A stretch of DNA of 64,000 nt. Origin: Nocardioides nematodiphilus. GTDB lineage: Bacteria > Actinomycetota > Actinomycetes > Propionibacteriales > Nocardioidaceae. Shown here one piece after another: positions 26,653 through 39,074 of the stretch. Location: the NCBI RefSeq assembly GCF_020216525.1, contig NZ_JAIWOY010000003.1, positions 330,344 through 394,343 on the forward strand. Direction: 5' to 3'. Positions within the stretch are counted from its first letter, which is position 1. Every line of letters begins with the position of its first letter. Below the pieces are notes generated by a model. That model did no database searches. It saw nothing but the letters and a program-made list of their open reading frames with translations, and was not told where the DNA came from. A program made the position numbers and the translations under genes.

Positions 26653-27947
26653 CGAGCCTGCTGATCAAGGGAGCCTCGCTCCTGGGGACCACCACCGCCG
26701 ACGTCCTCGTCGAGGACGGCGTCATCCGCTTCGTCGGTCGAGCGAGCGGCGACGAGGGCATCGAGACCCCCGACACGACGGTCGACGCCGACGGCCTGGT
26801 GCTGCTGCCCGGCCTGGTGGACCTCCACACGCATCTGCGTGAGCCGGGCCGCGAGGACGCCGAGACCGTCCGGACGGGCTCGGCGGCCGCTGCCGCCGGT
26901 GGCTACACATCCGTGCTCGCGATGGCGAACACCAACCCGGTCACCGACACCGCCGAGGCCGCGGAGCGGGTCTACGACCTCGGCCGCGCCGCCGGCCTCG
27001 TGGACGTGCAGCCGGTCGGCGCCGTCACCAAGGGCCTCGAGGGTCACGAGCTCGCCGAGCTCGGCCTGATGGCCCGCTCGCGCGCCCAGGTCCGGGTCTT
27101 CTCCGACGACGGCAAGTGCGTGGGCGACGCCCGCGTGATGCGCCGCGCGCTCGAGTACGTGAAGGCCTTCGGCGGCGTCATCTCGCAGCACTCGCAGGAC
27201 CCGTCGCTGGCTCCGCACGCCTCCTGCTGCCACGAGGGCCCGATCTCCGGCGAGCTCGGCCTGCCCGGCTGGCCCGGGGTCGCCGAGGAGGTCATCGTCG
27301 CCCGCGACGTGATGCTCGCCCGCCACACGGGCTCGCGCGTGCACGTCGCGCACGTCTCCACCGCCGGCTCGGTCGAGGTCGTCCGCTGGGCCAAGTCCCA
27401 GGCCGAGAAGGATGGGCACTGGCAGGTCACCGCCGAGGTGACCCCGCACCACCTGCTGCTGACCACCGACCTGCTGCGCGGCTACGACCCGACCTTCAAG
27501 GTCAACCCGCCGCTGCGTCCGCAGGAGGACGTCGAGGCGCTCCGTACGGCGTTGGCCGACGGCACCATCGACGCGGTCGCCACCGACCACGCCCCGCATG
27601 CGCGCCACGACAAGGAGCACGCCTTCGTCGACGCCGCCTTCGGCATGCTCGGTCTCGAGACGGCGCTCTCGGTGGTCGCCACGGTCATGGGGGAGCGGAT
27701 GGACTGGTCCCGGATCGCCGAGGTCATGTCGGTCAACCCGGCCCGCATCGCCGGCCTCGACGCTCACGGCCGCGCGATCGCGGTGGGCGAGCCGGCCAAC
27801 CTGGCCCTCATCGACCCGTCGGCCAGCTACGTGGTCGACCGCGACGCCTCGCTCTCGCTGAGCCGCAACAACCCCTGGCACGGACGGACGGTCACCGGCC
27901 AGGTCGTCGGCACCTGGCTGCGGGGTCAGCGCACCTTCGGGTCCTAG
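26649..27947 (+). CDS. pyrC: Dihydroorotase
   Basis: Zinc amidohydrolase cyclising carbamoyl-aspartate to dihydroorotate. Metal ligands are seen in [10 protein letters not shown] (HxH), the histidines of HVAHVST and the catalytic Asp region ATDHAPH. GTG 26649 overlaps the pyrB stop; the longer frame upstream is shadow. 432 aa is the type I (long) form. It ends the first pyr transcription block; carA is about 1.6 kb downstream. Confidence 0.95.
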   Translation: MTSLLIKGASLLGTTTADVLVEDGVIRFVGRASGDEGIETPDTTVDADGLVLLPGLVDLHTHLREPGREDAETVRTGSAAAAAGGYTSVLAMANTNPVTDTAEAAERVYDLGRAAGLVDVQPVGAVTKGLEGHELAELGLMARSRAQVRVFSDDGKCVGDARVMRRALEYVKAFGGVISQHSQDPSLAPHASCCHEGPISGELGLPGWPGVAEEVIVARDVMLARHTGSRVHVAHVSTAGSVEVVRWAKSQAEKDGHWQVTAEVTPHHLLLTTDLLRGYDPTFKVNPPLRPQEDVEALRTALADGTIDAVATDHAPHARHDKEHAFVDAAFGMLGLETALSVVATVMGERMDWSRIAEVMSVNPARIAGLDAHGRAIAVGEPANLALIDPSASYVVDRDASLSLSRNNPWHGRTVTGQVVGTWLRGQRTFGS

Positions 27948-27957
27948 AGGCTCCGCG

Positions 27958-27963
27958 TAGCCT
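27958..27963 (+). promoter_or_regulatory. -10 hexamer TAGCCT, leaderless-type start
   Basis: TAGCCT is 7 nt before the GTG at 27971, right after the pyrC stop. It suggests that the DUF1810 gene is transcribed separately as a leaderless message. Confidence 0.5.
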
Positions 27964-27970
27964 CGGTGGG

Positions 27971-28402
27971 GTGAGCGACGACTTCGACCTCGACCGCTTC
28001 GTCCAGGCGCAGGCCGGGGGCGTCTACGAGCAGGCGCTGGCCGAGCTGCGCGCCGGACGCAAGCGCAGCCACTGGATCTGGTTCGTCTTCCCACAGGTCG
28101 CCGGGCTCGGATACTCCCCGACGTCCCAGCGTTACGCGATCGGCTCGCTCGCCGAGGCCCGCGCCTACCTCGGGCACCCGGTCCTCGGCCCGCGGCTGCG
28201 GCAGAGCGCGAGCGCCGCACGGGACTTCGACGGCACCCCCGAGGAGCTCCTCGGACCCGTCGACGAGGAGAAGCTGCGCTCCTCGATGACCCTCTTCGAG
28301 GCCGCCGATCCCGACGAGTCGGTCTTCGCCGCGGTCCTCGACGGCCCGTACGCCGGCTCCCGCTGCCGGCACACCCAGAGGTTCCTCGCCGAGCATCCGT
28401 GA
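27971..28402 (+). CDS. DUF1810 family protein
   Basis: 143-aa soluble protein of the DUF1810 family, function unknown. Family marks are DRFVQAQAGGVYEQALAELR, the HWIWFVFPQ block and GLGYSPTSQRYAIGSLAEAR, and MTLFEAADPDESVF near the end. Start GTG 27971 follows a leaderless-type promoter. It is one of three genes separating the two pyr blocks and has no evident role in pyrimidine synthesis. Confidence 0.85.
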   Translation: MSDDFDLDRFVQAQAGGVYEQALAELRAGRKRSHWIWFVFPQVAGLGYSPTSQRYAIGSLAEARAYLGHPVLGPRLRQSASAARDFDGTPEELLGPVDEEKLRSSMTLFEAADPDESVFAAVLDGPYAGSRCRHTQRFLAEHP

Positions 28403-28405
28403 TCT

Positions 28406-28425
28406 GCCCCGGGCTTCGGCGGGGC
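28406..28425. terminator. Short GC hairpin between convergent genes
   Basis: GCCCCG (28406-28411) and CGGGGC (28420-28425) around an 8-nt loop, in the 31-bp gap between convergent DUF1810 and DUF1304 genes. There is no T-run; a modest bidirectional terminator is likely from position. Confidence 0.4.
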
Positions 28426-28433
28426 GATGTCGG

Positions 28434-28829
28434 TCAGAGGGCGAGGGCGACCAGCACGACGCCGACCAGCGGGATGACACCCTGCTTGAGCGCGGCACCG
28501 CGCTTGTCCGGGCTGCTCAGGAGGAGCACCAGGCTCGCCGCGACCATCGAGCCGGCGCCGGCCAGTACCAGGGCAGCGCCCGGGGCGCGCTCGTCGGCAG
28601 CGATCAGCACGGTGCCGATCGCCACGAGGATCGCCAGGAACAGGTTGTAGAAGCCCTGGTTGTAGGCCAGCTCCTTGGTCGCCTGGGCCTCCTCGAGGGA
28701 GGTCCCGAAGACCTTCCGCGCCGCGCCCGTCCAGGCCAATGACTCGAGCCAGAAGATGTAGACGTGGACCAGGGCGGCGAGCCCGGTGAAGGCGAGCCCC
28801 GCGCTCAACAGTGTGTTCACGCCGATCAC
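28434..28829 (-). CDS. DUF1304 family membrane protein
   Basis: 131-aa protein with four membrane helices. The segment KELAYNQGFYNLFLA, followed by a long hydrophobic run, is the family signature, and LVHVYIFWLESLAW lies in the first helix. The function is unknown. GTG 28829 overlaps the stop of the upstream minus-strand gene (GTGA), suggesting coupling; GTG 28820 is an alternative. Confidence 0.82.
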   Translation of the reverse strand: MIGVNTLLSAGLAFTGLAALVHVYIFWLESLAWTGAARKVFGTSLEEAQATKELAYNQGFYNLFLAILVAIGTVLIAADERAPGAALVLAGAGSMVAASLVLLLSSPDKRGAALKQGVIPLVGVVLVALAL

Positions 28830-29359
28830 CCTTGCATCTTCTTGAGGATCCGTCCGAGAGTCAGGGGAGTCCGCGACGTCGTCGACTTCCGATACGTCTT
28901 GTCGAGCCACTTCATCACCTCGGGCCCGCCGGTCACGGTGGTGTCGTGCACCGTGCACAGCACGCCGTCCACCATCCCGAGCACCTGGACGCCAGGCTGC
29001 GCCGGCGGATCGGGCGGCGAGTCCGGCGCGGTCTTGAAGAACGTCACCAGCTGGTACGACTCCTTGCCGTGCGGCGCATCGCCGAACGGCAGCCGATCCA
29101 CGAGCTCCGTCAGCTCCTCGCGGGAGCGCACGATCGTCGCGGCGGTGAAGCCGCGCAGCTCCGGCCAGGCCGCCTCGATCCGGTCGCCGAGCTCCTCGGA
29201 GGACGAGCCGTCGGGCGCGGAGAAGACGACGTTCCCGCTCGAGATCACGGACCGCACGTCCTCGTACCCGAGCTCCTCCAGCACACCGCGCAGCGACTCG
29301 TTGGACTTGCGCGGATCACCCGGACCGATGCCTCGGATCAGTGCGACATAGGTGCTCAT
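28826..29359 (-). CDS. DUF1697 family protein
   Basis: 177-aa soluble protein of the DUF1697 family, function unknown. Typical are the N terminus MSTYVALIRGIG, LRGVLEELGYEDVRSVISSG with NVVF, and the C-terminal RTPLTLGRILKKM. It starts at ATG 29359 behind a leaderless-type hexamer and is co-transcribed with the DUF1304 gene, antisense to the surrounding pyr genes. Confidence 0.85.
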   Translation of the reverse strand: MSTYVALIRGIGPGDPRKSNESLRGVLEELGYEDVRSVISSGNVVFSAPDGSSSEELGDRIEAAWPELRGFTAATIVRSREELTELVDRLPFGDAPHGKESYQLVTFFKTAPDSPPDPPAQPGVQVLGMVDGVLCTVHDTTVTGGPEVMKWLDKTYRKSTTSRTPLTLGRILKKMQG

Positions 29360-29365
29360 GGACAC

Positions 29366-29371
29366 AACGTA
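29366..29371 (-). promoter_or_regulatory. -10 hexamer TACGTT (minus strand), leaderless-type start
   Basis: Reading the minus strand, TACGTT is followed after 6 nt by the ATG at 29359. It drives the DUF1697-DUF1304 pair, divergent from carA. Confidence 0.45.
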
Positions 29372-29470
29372 GGGGACGTGAGCGAGACCATCGAGCGCGC
29401 TCGTCCGTGCCGAGCGATCGAGCCCTGGGCGTGGAGCGCGAGCGATGCCGGAACAGGCATGTCTGGCTGA

Positions 29471-29529
29471 TAGGGTCGGGCCCGACCGAAAGTCCTTTAA
29501 AGAGCCGTCCCGTGAGGCGGAGAAGGAGG
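29471..29529 (+). promoter_or_regulatory. carA promoter and second PyrR-binding leader
   Basis: The -10 TAGGGT (29471-29476) is followed by a leader with a second TCCCGTGAGG (29508-29517) and Shine-Dalgarno AAGGAGG (29523-29529). The 28 nt at 29502-29529 match the pyrR leader exactly, with CCTTTAA in front in both. PyrR should therefore repress carA-carB-pyrD-pyrF in the same way as its own operon. Confidence 0.85.
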
Positions 29530-29534
29530 CCCGG

Positions 29535-30673
29535 GTGCACTTGCGTGCCGCCACCACCCCTGCATTGCTCGTCCTGGAGGACGGGCGCACCTTCCATGGT
29601 GAGTCCTACGGAGCCGAGGGTGAGACCTTCGGCGAGGCCGTCTTCGCGACCGGGATGACCGGCTACCAGGAGACGCTGACCGACCCGTCCTACCACCGCC
29701 AGGTGGTCGTCCAGACGGCCCCGCACATCGGCAACACCGGTGTGAACGACGAGGACCCCGAGTCCCGCCGGATCTGGGTCGCCGGCTACGTCGTGCGTGA
29801 GCCCGCCCGGATCCCGTCCAACTGGCGCTCGCAGCGCAGCCTGGACGACGAGCTCAAGGAGCAGGGCATCGTCGGCATCGCCGGCATCGACACCCGCGCC
29901 CTGACCCGCCACCTGCGGGAGCGAGGCTCGATGCGCGTGGGGATCTCCACCACCACCCTCGACGCCGACGCGCTGCTCGAGAAGGTCAAGGCCGCCGCCG
30001 AGATGGCCGGCTCCGAGCTCTCCTCGGACGTCACCACGAGCGAGGCGTACGTCGTGCCCGCCATCGGCGAGAAGCGCTTCACGGTCGCGGCGCTCGACCT
30101 CGGGATCAAGGAGATGACCCCGCACCGGATGGCCGAGCGCGGCATCGAGGTGCACGTCCTGCCCGCCACCAGCGCCATCGACGAGGTGCTCGCCGTCCAG
30201 CCCGACGGCCTCTTCTACTCCAACGGCCCCGGCGACCCGGCGGCCACCACCGCCCAGGTGGAGCTCCTGCAGCAGGCGCTGGACCAGGGCGTCCCGTACT
30301 TCGGGATCTGCTTCGGCAACCAGCTCTTCGGTCGCGCGCTCGGCTTCGGCACCTACAAGCTGAAGTACGGCCACCGCGGCATCAACCAGCCGGTCCAGGA
30401 CCGCACCACCGGCAAGGTCGAGGTCACCGCGCACAACCACGGCTTCGCCGTCGACGCGCCCCTCGACAAGGACACCGAGACCCCGTACGGCGTCGCGTCG
30501 GTCAGCCACGTCAACCTCAACGACGACTGCGTCGAGGGTCTCGAGCTGCGCGATGCGGCGAGCAGGAAGCTCAAGGGCTTCTCCGTCCAGTACCACCCGG
30601 AGGCCGCGGCCGGCCCGCACGATGCCGCGTACCTCTTCGACCGTTTCGTGAACCTGCTCGAGGGGACCATCTG

Positions 30674-30674
<1 letters not shown>
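29535..30674 (+). CDS. carA: Carbamoyl-phosphate synthase small subunit (glutaminase)
   Basis: Releases ammonia from glutamine for CarB. The class I amidotransferase nucleophile is Cys in [17 protein letters not shown], with the His/Glu pair in [16 protein letters not shown] 29535 is 5 nt after AAGGAGG; TTG 29541 is an alternative. 379 aa is typical. Note FGNQ in place of the more common LGHQ/LGNQ at the oxyanion loop, a conservative change. It opens carA-carB-pyrD-pyrF. Confidence 0.95.
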
Positions 30675-34002
<3,328 letters not shown>

Positions 34003-34003
<1 letters not shown>

Positions 34004-35043
34004 TGGGCGCCTACCGGTTCCTCTTCGACCAGTTCCTGGTCAGGTCCGATCCGGAGAAGGCCCACCACCAGGCCTTCGCCGCCATCCGGGCGGCGAGGCC
34101 GGTGCTGGCCCGTCGGTCGTTCCCCGGTGAGCCGGTCCAGGCGCTGGGGCTGACGTTCCCCAACGCCCTGGGCCTGGCCGCGGGCTTCGACAAGAACGCC
34201 GTCGGCATCGACGCCCTCGGCGGCCTCGGCTTCGGCCATGTCGAGATCGGCACCGTCACGGGCGAGGCCCAGCCGGGCAATCCGCAGCCGCGGCTGTTCC
34301 GTCTGGTCAACGACCGGGCGGTCGTCAACCGGATGGGCTTCAACAATGACGGCGCCGAGGTGGTCGCCGCCCGGCTCAAGGCGCGGCTCGACAAGCGCGG
34401 CTCGGGCGAGCTCGGCCCGGTGCTCGGCATCAACATCGGCAAGACCAAGGTCGTCCCCGAGGACGACCAGGCCGCCGTCGAGGCCGACTACGGCACGTCG
34501 ACCCGCCTGCTCGCCCCGTACGCCGACTACCTGGTCGTCAACGTCAGCTCCCCGAACACGCCGGGACTGCGCAGCCTGCAGGCCGTGGAGCGGCTCCAGC
34601 CGCTGCTCGAGCACGTCCGCCGTACGGCCGACGAGGTGACCACCGCGCGGGTCCCGCTGCTGGTCAAGATCGCCCCCGACCTGGCCGACGAGGACGTCCT
34701 GGCCGTCGCCGACATGGCGAAGGAGATCGGGCTCGACGGCATCATCGCCACCAACACCACGATCTCGCGCGCGGGCCTGCGGGCCCACCCCGACGAGCTC
34801 GAGGAGATCGGCGCGGGCGGCATCTCCGGCGCACCGGTCAAGGCCCGGGCGCTCGAGGTGCTGCGGATGCTGCGCGCCCGCGTCGGTGACGAGATGACGC
34901 TCATCGGGGTCGGCGGCATCAGCACGGTGCAGGACGCGATCGAGCGGCTCGACGCCGGCGCGGACCTGTTGCAGGGCTACACCGCGTTCATCTACGAAGG
35001 CCCGCTGTGGCCCGCCCGGATCACCAAGGGGGTTGCTCGATGA
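34003..35043 (+). CDS. pyrD: Dihydroorotate dehydrogenase (quinone), class 2
   Basis: Membrane-associated FMN enzyme oxidising dihydroorotate with quinone. The N-terminal extension ([17 protein letters not shown]) is the class 2 membrane-contact region. FMN/substrate motifs are [42 protein letters not shown] with the catalytic Ser, and GVGGI. ATG 34003 overlaps the carB stop (TGATG). 346 aa is typical. Confidence 0.95.
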
Positions 35044-35852
35044 GCACGTTCGGAGAGCGGCTCGACGCCGCCGTACGCGCCCGCGGACCGCTGTGCGCCG
35101 GCATCGACCCGCACGCGGGCCTGCTGGCCGAGTGGGGCCTCGACGACGACATCGCCGGGCTGGAGCGCTTCGCTCTCACCGCGGTCGAGGGCCTCGCCCC
35201 GCACGTCTCGGTGATCAAGCCGCAGAGCGCGTTCTACGAGCGCTTCGGCTCGAAGGGCATCGCCGTGCTCGAGCGTGTCATCGCCGAGTCGCGCGCCGCC
35301 GGTGCGCTGGTGCTGCTCGACGTGAAGCGCGGCGACATCGGCTCCACCTCGCAGGCCTACGCCGACGCCTACCTCGACCCGGCCTCACCGCTGGCCTCCG
35401 ACGCGATCACGGTGTCCCCGTACCTGGGCTTCGGCTCGTTGGCGCCGTTCATCGCCTCGGCGAGCATGTTCGACGCGGGGCTGTTCGTCCTCGGGCTCAC
35501 CTCGAACGCGGAGGGCCCGGAGGTGCAGCGCTCGACGACCGACACCGGCGAGAGCGTCGCCGAGCGGATGTTCGCCCACCTCGCGGCCCTCAACGAGGGC
35601 GCGACGCCGTACGGCTCCTTCGGCGCCGTGGTCGGAGCGACCATCGGCGACGCCGGTGCCTCGTTGGACTTCGGCGGCCCGATCCTCGCTCCCGGCTTCG
35701 GCGAGCAGGGCGGCACCGCCGCCGACATCAAGCGCATCTTCGGTGACCTGCCGGTGCTGCCGTCGTCCTCACGCGGCCTGCTGCGCAAGGGCCCGGACAC
35801 CGCCGCTCTGCGCGACGCGGCCCTGGCCACCAACGCCGAGCTGCGCGGCTGA
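35040..35852 (+). CDS. pyrF: Orotidine 5'-phosphate decarboxylase (long bacterial type)
   Basis: Last UMP step. The active site is [20 protein letters not shown], with Lys and Asp of the catalytic array. 270 aa is the actinobacterial/long type. N terminus [20 protein letters not shown] is standard. ATG 35040 overlaps the pyrD stop (ATGA). It ends the second pyr block just before a large palindrome. Confidence 0.95.
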   Translation: MSTFGERLDAAVRARGPLCAGIDPHAGLLAEWGLDDDIAGLERFALTAVEGLAPHVSVIKPQSAFYERFGSKGIAVLERVIAESRAAGALVLLDVKRGDIGSTSQAYADAYLDPASPLASDAITVSPYLGFGSLAPFIASASMFDAGLFVLGLTSNAEGPEVQRSTTDTGESVAERMFAHLAALNEGATPYGSFGAVVGATIGDAGASLDFGGPILAPGFGEQGGTAADIKRIFGDLPVLPSSSRGLLRKGPDTAALRDAALATNAELRG

Positions 35853-35855
35853 CCG

Positions 35856-36377
35856 ATGCCCGCCTGTAACGCGGTGTTACACCGTCTTCTGCGGTGCTGC
35901 AACACCGCAGAAGTTGCTGTAACACCGCGTTACAGGGGCCGGGTGGCCGCGGTCGCGGGCCTCGTCCTGGCTACCGCCCTGACGGCCTGCGGCGGCTCGT
36001 CGTCCACCGACGACTACTGCGCGACGGTCACCTCGCACCGCGACGACCTGTCGAGGATCCTCGGCGACGGGGGAGGGGCCGCCCTGCTCGACGCCCTGCC
36101 CATCTTCCGCGAGCTCCGGGCCAAGGCGCCCAGCGACATCGCGGACGACTGGACCACCGTGATCGACCGGCTCGCCGCCCTCGACGCGGCGCTGAAGACA
36201 GCAGGCGTCGACCCCAGCACGTACGACGCCGCCCACCCGCCGGCCTCCCTGGCCGCTGCGCAGCGCGAGGCGATCGCCACGGCGGCCACCGCCCTCGGCA
36301 GCCCGGCGACCGTGTCCGCCCTCGACGCCGTCCAGCAGCAGGCCCGCGACGTCTGCCACACGCCGATCACCCTCTGA
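35856..36377 (+). CDS. Putative lipoprotein of unknown function
   Basis: 173-aa protein, no family recognised. A basic stretch (PRYRGR, residues 24-29), a hydrophobic core and the lipobox LTAC (Cys45, then GGSSS) indicate a lipoprotein signal; the mature part is helical, acidic, with two cysteines (DDYCATV and DVCHTPI). The start is unclear: ATG 35856 lies 3 nt after the pyrF stop but makes the first 30 codons run through the palindrome, including the charged n-region; GTG 35943 avoids it but leaves a 15-residue signal without positive charge. A palindromic insertion into the 5' end would explain this. Confidence 0.62.
   Translation: MPACNAVLHRLLRCCNTAEVAVTPRYRGRVAAVAGLVLATALTACGGSSSTDDYCATVTSHRDDLSRILGDGGGAALLDALPIFRELRAKAPSDIADDWTTVIDRLAALDAALKTAGVDPSTYDAAHPPASLAAAQREAIATAATALGSPATVSALDAVQQQARDVCHTPITL
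35863..35936. repeat. Nested palindrome with paired TGTAAC-N5-GTTACA sites
   Basis: Outer arms 35863-35881 and 35918-35936 are perfectly complementary over 19 bp. Inside, CTTCTGCGGTG (35886-35896) and CACCGCAGAAG (35903-35913) form an 11-bp stem with a 6-nt loop. Each outer arm is itself the inverted repeat TGTAAC-N5-GTTACA. An 11-bp unit GCGGTGYTRCA appears four times, twice in each orientation. It could be a terminator for the pyr operon, a double operator, or a small palindromic repeat element. Confidence 0.8.
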
Positions 36378-36400
36378 TCCGGCCCGACACGGGACCGCCG

Positions 36401-36429
36401 TTGCCGCTCCCGTGTCTTCTGACTAGATT
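36401..36429 (+). promoter_or_regulatory. Promoter for mihF-gmk-rpoZ
   Basis: TTGCCG (36401-36406), 17-nt spacer and TAGATT (36424-36429) resemble a housekeeping sigma promoter. The predicted leader to GTG 36481 is about 45 nt. Confidence 0.55.
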
Positions 36430-36480
36430 GGCGCGGACTGCATCGGCCAGTCGCCCACCGATCTCATGAAGTAGGACTCT

Positions 36481-36801
36481 GTGGCACTTCCTCCGCTCAC
36501 CCCCGAACAACGTCAGGCCGCGCTGGAGAAGGCCGCCGCCTCACGACGCGTCCGGGCCGAGGTGAAGAACCGGCTCAAGACGGGTGGGGCCGACATCATG
36601 GAGGTCATCCAGGAGGGTCAGTCCAACGAGGTCGTCGGCCGGATGCGGGTGCTCGACCTGCTGCAGGCGATGCCCGGTCTGGGCAAGGTGCGCGCCCACG
36701 CGATGATGGAGCGGGTCGGCATCGCCGAGAGCCGCCGCGTCGCGGGGCTCGGCGCCAAGCAGATCGTCGGTCTGGCGCAGGAGTTCGGCCGGCGTGTCTG
36801 A
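36481..36801 (+). CDS. mihF: Actinobacterial integration host factor
   Basis: 106-aa nucleoid-associated protein of the actinobacteria-specific IHF family (mIHF/sIHF), unrelated to the proteobacterial heterodimer. Typical are the N terminus [16 protein letters not shown], the basic helix [14 protein letters not shown] and the helix-two-turn-helix DNA-binding core ([18 protein letters not shown]). It starts at GTG 36481. It overlaps gmk by 8 nt; mihF-gmk-rpoZ-coaBC-metK is the standard actinobacterial order. Confidence 0.95.
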   Translation: MALPPLTPEQRQAALEKAAASRRVRAEVKNRLKTGGADIMEVIQEGQSNEVVGRMRVLDLLQAMPGLGKVRAHAMMERVGIAESRRVAGLGAKQIVGLAQEFGRRV

Positions 36802-37420
36802 GGCCGCACCTGCTCGTCTCGTCGTTCTCGCCGGGCCCACCGCGGTGGGCAAGGGCACCGTCGCGGCCGAGATGCGCGCCGCCCATCCCGACCTGTGGAT
36901 GTCGGTGTCCGCCACCACCCGCGCCCCTCGCCACGGGGAGGTCGACGGCGTGCACTACCGGTTCGTCTCCGACGAGGAGTTCGACCGGATGATCGCCGAG
37001 GACGAGCTCCTGGAGTGGGCCACGGTCCACAAGGTCGCCCGCTACGGCACCCCCCGCAAGCCGGTCGAGGAGGCGCTCGCGGCAGGCCGCCCGGCCCTGC
37101 TCGAGATCGACCTGCAGGGCGCGCGACAGGTCCGCGAGGCGGTCGCCCGGCAGCCCGGGCTCAACCCGCTCTTCGTCTTCTTGGCGCCGCCGTCGTGGGA
37201 CGAGCTCGTCCGCCGGCTGATCGGCCGGGGCACCGAGACCGAGGCTGAGCGGACCCGCCGGCTGGAGACCGCGAAGGTCGAGATGGCCGCCGAGTCGGAG
37301 TTCGACGTGACGATCGTCAACCGGGAAGTTCGTGAGGCTGCTGCCGAGTTGGTAGCCTTGATGACGCGCGGTGCCGGTGACGGCATCAGCACCCCCGACT
37401 CGAAAACCAGTGAGGCTTAA
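36794..37420 (+). CDS. gmk: Guanylate kinase
   Basis: Phosphorylates GMP to GDP. The P-loop is GPTAVGKGT (about 14-22), slightly varied from the usual GPSGVGKGT; the GMP-binding segment [16 protein letters not shown] and the following YRF are intact, and [11 protein letters not shown] is present. GTG 36794 lies within the end of mihF. 208 aa is normal. rpoZ follows 1 nt after the stop. Confidence 0.95.
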   Translation: MSEAAPARLVVLAGPTAVGKGTVAAEMRAAHPDLWMSVSATTRAPRHGEVDGVHYRFVSDEEFDRMIAEDELLEWATVHKVARYGTPRKPVEEALAAGRPALLEIDLQGARQVREAVARQPGLNPLFVFLAPPSWDELVRRLIGRGTETEAERTRRLETAKVEMAAESEFDVTIVNREVREAAAELVALMTRGAGDGISTPDSKTSEA

Positions 37421-37421
37421 C

Positions 37422-37754
37422 GTGGCTGCTCCCGCAATCGACGCCCAGGGCGTGACCAACCCGTCGATCGACGACCTCCTCACGAAGACGGACAGCAAGT
37501 ACAAGCTGGTCCTCTACAGCGCCAAGCGCGCCCGCCAGATCAACGCGTACTACTCCCAGCTCGGCGAGGGCCTGCTGGAGTACGTCGGCCCGCTCGTCGA
37601 CACGCACGTCCAGGAGAAGCCGCTGTCGATCGCGCTGCGCGAGATCAACGACGACCTGCTGACCTGCGAGGACATCGACCCGGCCGAGGTCGCCGCCGAG
37701 GAGGCCGCTCGCGCCGCCGCCGCGAACGACGACCCGTTCGCCGTCAGCGAGTGA
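37422..37754 (+). CDS. rpoZ: RNA polymerase omega subunit
   Basis: 110-aa subunit assisting RNA polymerase assembly. Omega signatures are [19 protein letters not shown], the [11 protein letters not shown] block and [11 protein letters not shown] near the end. GTG 37422 gives the actinobacterial length; the upstream open frame is gmk shadow. It is followed closely by coaBC. Confidence 0.93.
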   Translation: MAAPAIDAQGVTNPSIDDLLTKTDSKYKLVLYSAKRARQINAYYSQLGEGLLEYVGPLVDTHVQEKPLSIALREINDDLLTCEDIDPAEVAAEEAARAAAANDDPFAVSE

Positions 37755-37761
37755 GCCGATC

Positions 37762-39009
37762 CTGACCACGCACGACATCACGTCGGCCGCTTCCCGGAAC
37801 GGGGAGCGGCCGTCGGTCGTTCTCGCGGTCTCCGGTGGCATCGCCGCGTACAAGGCCGCCGAGCTGCTGCGCCGCTTCACCGAGGGCGGCTACGACGTCA
37901 CCGTCGTCCCGACCCGCTCCGCGCTGGAGTTCGTCGGCGCCCCCACCTGGGAGGCGCTCTCCGGCAAGGCGATCGCCACCGAGGTCTGGCAGAACATCAC
38001 CGAGGTCCCGCACGTCCGGATCGGCCAGCAGGCCGACCTGGTCGTGGTCGCCCCCGCCACCGCCAACACCATGGCGCGCGCCGCGCACGGGCTGGCCGAC
38101 GACCTGCTCACCAACGTGCTGCTCACCGCCCGCTGCCCGGTCGTCTTCGCCCCGGCGATGCACACCGAGATGTGGGAGCACCCCGCCACCGTCGACAACG
38201 TCGCCACCCTGCGCCGGCGCGGCGCCGTCGTGATCGAGCCGGCCGAGGGCCGGCTCACCGGCAAGGACACCGGCAAGGGCCGTCTGCCCGACCCGGCCGA
38301 GATCTTCGAGCTCTGCGAGGCGGTCCTGGCCCGGGGCGGCGTGACCGACCTGGCCGGCCGTACGGTCGTCGTCAGCGCCGGCGGCACGCGTGAGTACCTC
38401 GACCCCGTCCGCTTCCTCGGCAACCGCTCCAGCGGCCTGCAGGGCTACGCCATCGCGCGCGCCGCCGCGGCCCGGGGCGCCGAGGTCACCGTCGTCGCCG
38501 CCAACGTCACGCTGCCCGACCCGGCGGGCGTGAAGGTCCTCCGGGTGGAGACCACCGCCCAGCTGCACGACGCGATGCTCGCCGCGGCGCCGACCGCCGA
38601 CGCGATCGTGATGGCGGCCGCACCGGCCGACTTCCGCCCGACGTCGCAGAGCGACGCCAAGATCAAGAAGGCCGCCGACGGCTCGGCGCCGATCATCGAG
38701 CTGGTGCAGAACGCCGACATCCTCGCCGAGCTGAGCGCCCACCGCGCCCACCCCGGCCAGTTGGTCGTCGGCTTCGCCGCCGAGACCGGCGACGCGACGG
38801 GATCGGTCCTCGACCTCGCCCGCGCCAAGCTCGCGCGCAAGGGCTGCGACCTGCTCGTGGTCAACGACGTCAGTGGTGGCGCGGTCTTCGGCAGCCCCGA
38901 GAACGCCGCCGTGATCCTCGGTGCCGACGGCACGGCCGCCGAGGTCCCCCAGGGCGCCAAGAGCGCTCTCGCGCAGGTGATCGTGGATCACATCGCGGCA
39001 CGGCTCTGA
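37762..39009 (+). CDS. coaBC: Phosphopantothenoylcysteine decarboxylase/synthetase (CTG start inferred)
   Basis: Bifunctional coenzyme A enzyme: the N-terminal flavoprotein decarboxylase (CoaC) and C-terminal synthetase (CoaB). The CoaC start [20 protein letters not shown] is coded from 37816, [12 protein letters not shown] lies in the flavoprotein half, and CoaB has [20 protein letters not shown] and LVVNDVSGG. There is no in-frame ATG, GTG or TTG before GTG 38044, which would delete the FMN-binding part. CTG 37762, 7 nt after the rpoZ stop, gives 415 aa, the expected length, with a normal leading [10 protein letters not shown]. Confidence 0.85.
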   Translation: MTTHDITSAASRNGERPSVVLAVSGGIAAYKAAELLRRFTEGGYDVTVVPTRSALEFVGAPTWEALSGKAIATEVWQNITEVPHVRIGQQADLVVVAPATANTMARAAHGLADDLLTNVLLTARCPVVFAPAMHTEMWEHPATVDNVATLRRRGAVVIEPAEGRLTGKDTGKGRLPDPAEIFELCEAVLARGGVTDLAGRTVVVSAGGTREYLDPVRFLGNRSSGLQGYAIARAAAARGAEVTVVAANVTLPDPAGVKVLRVETTAQLHDAMLAAAPTADAIVMAAAPADFRPTSQSDAKIKKAADGSAPIIELVQNADILAELSAHRAHPGQLVVGFAAETGDATGSVLDLARAKLARKGCDLLVVNDVSGGAVFGSPENAAVILGADGTAAEVPQGAKSALAQVIVDHIAARL

Positions 39010-39034
39010 CCGGTGCCGACGGCACCTATACGCT
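39005..39034 (+). promoter_or_regulatory. Candidate metK promoter
   Basis: TCTGAC (39005-39010), 18 nt and TACGCT (39029-39034) overlap the end of coaBC. Between them lies the small hairpin GGTGCC-GAC-GGCACC (39012-39026). No SAM riboswitch is visible in the short leader. Confidence 0.4.
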
Positions 39035-39074
39035 GTGCATGGCACTCAACAGACTGAGGAACGGAGCGCTTTTC

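Noticed and set aside
35863-35936. CRISPR-like repeat
   Set aside because: Repeats are inverted and nested without spacers of regular size or cas genes.
36794-37754. rpoZ starting upstream at about 37371
   Set aside because: The extra N terminus is the off-frame end of gmk; GTG 37422 gives the normal omega length.
39010-39074. SAM riboswitch before metK
   Set aside because: The leader is too short and has only a 6-bp hairpin; no SAM aptamer motifs seen.
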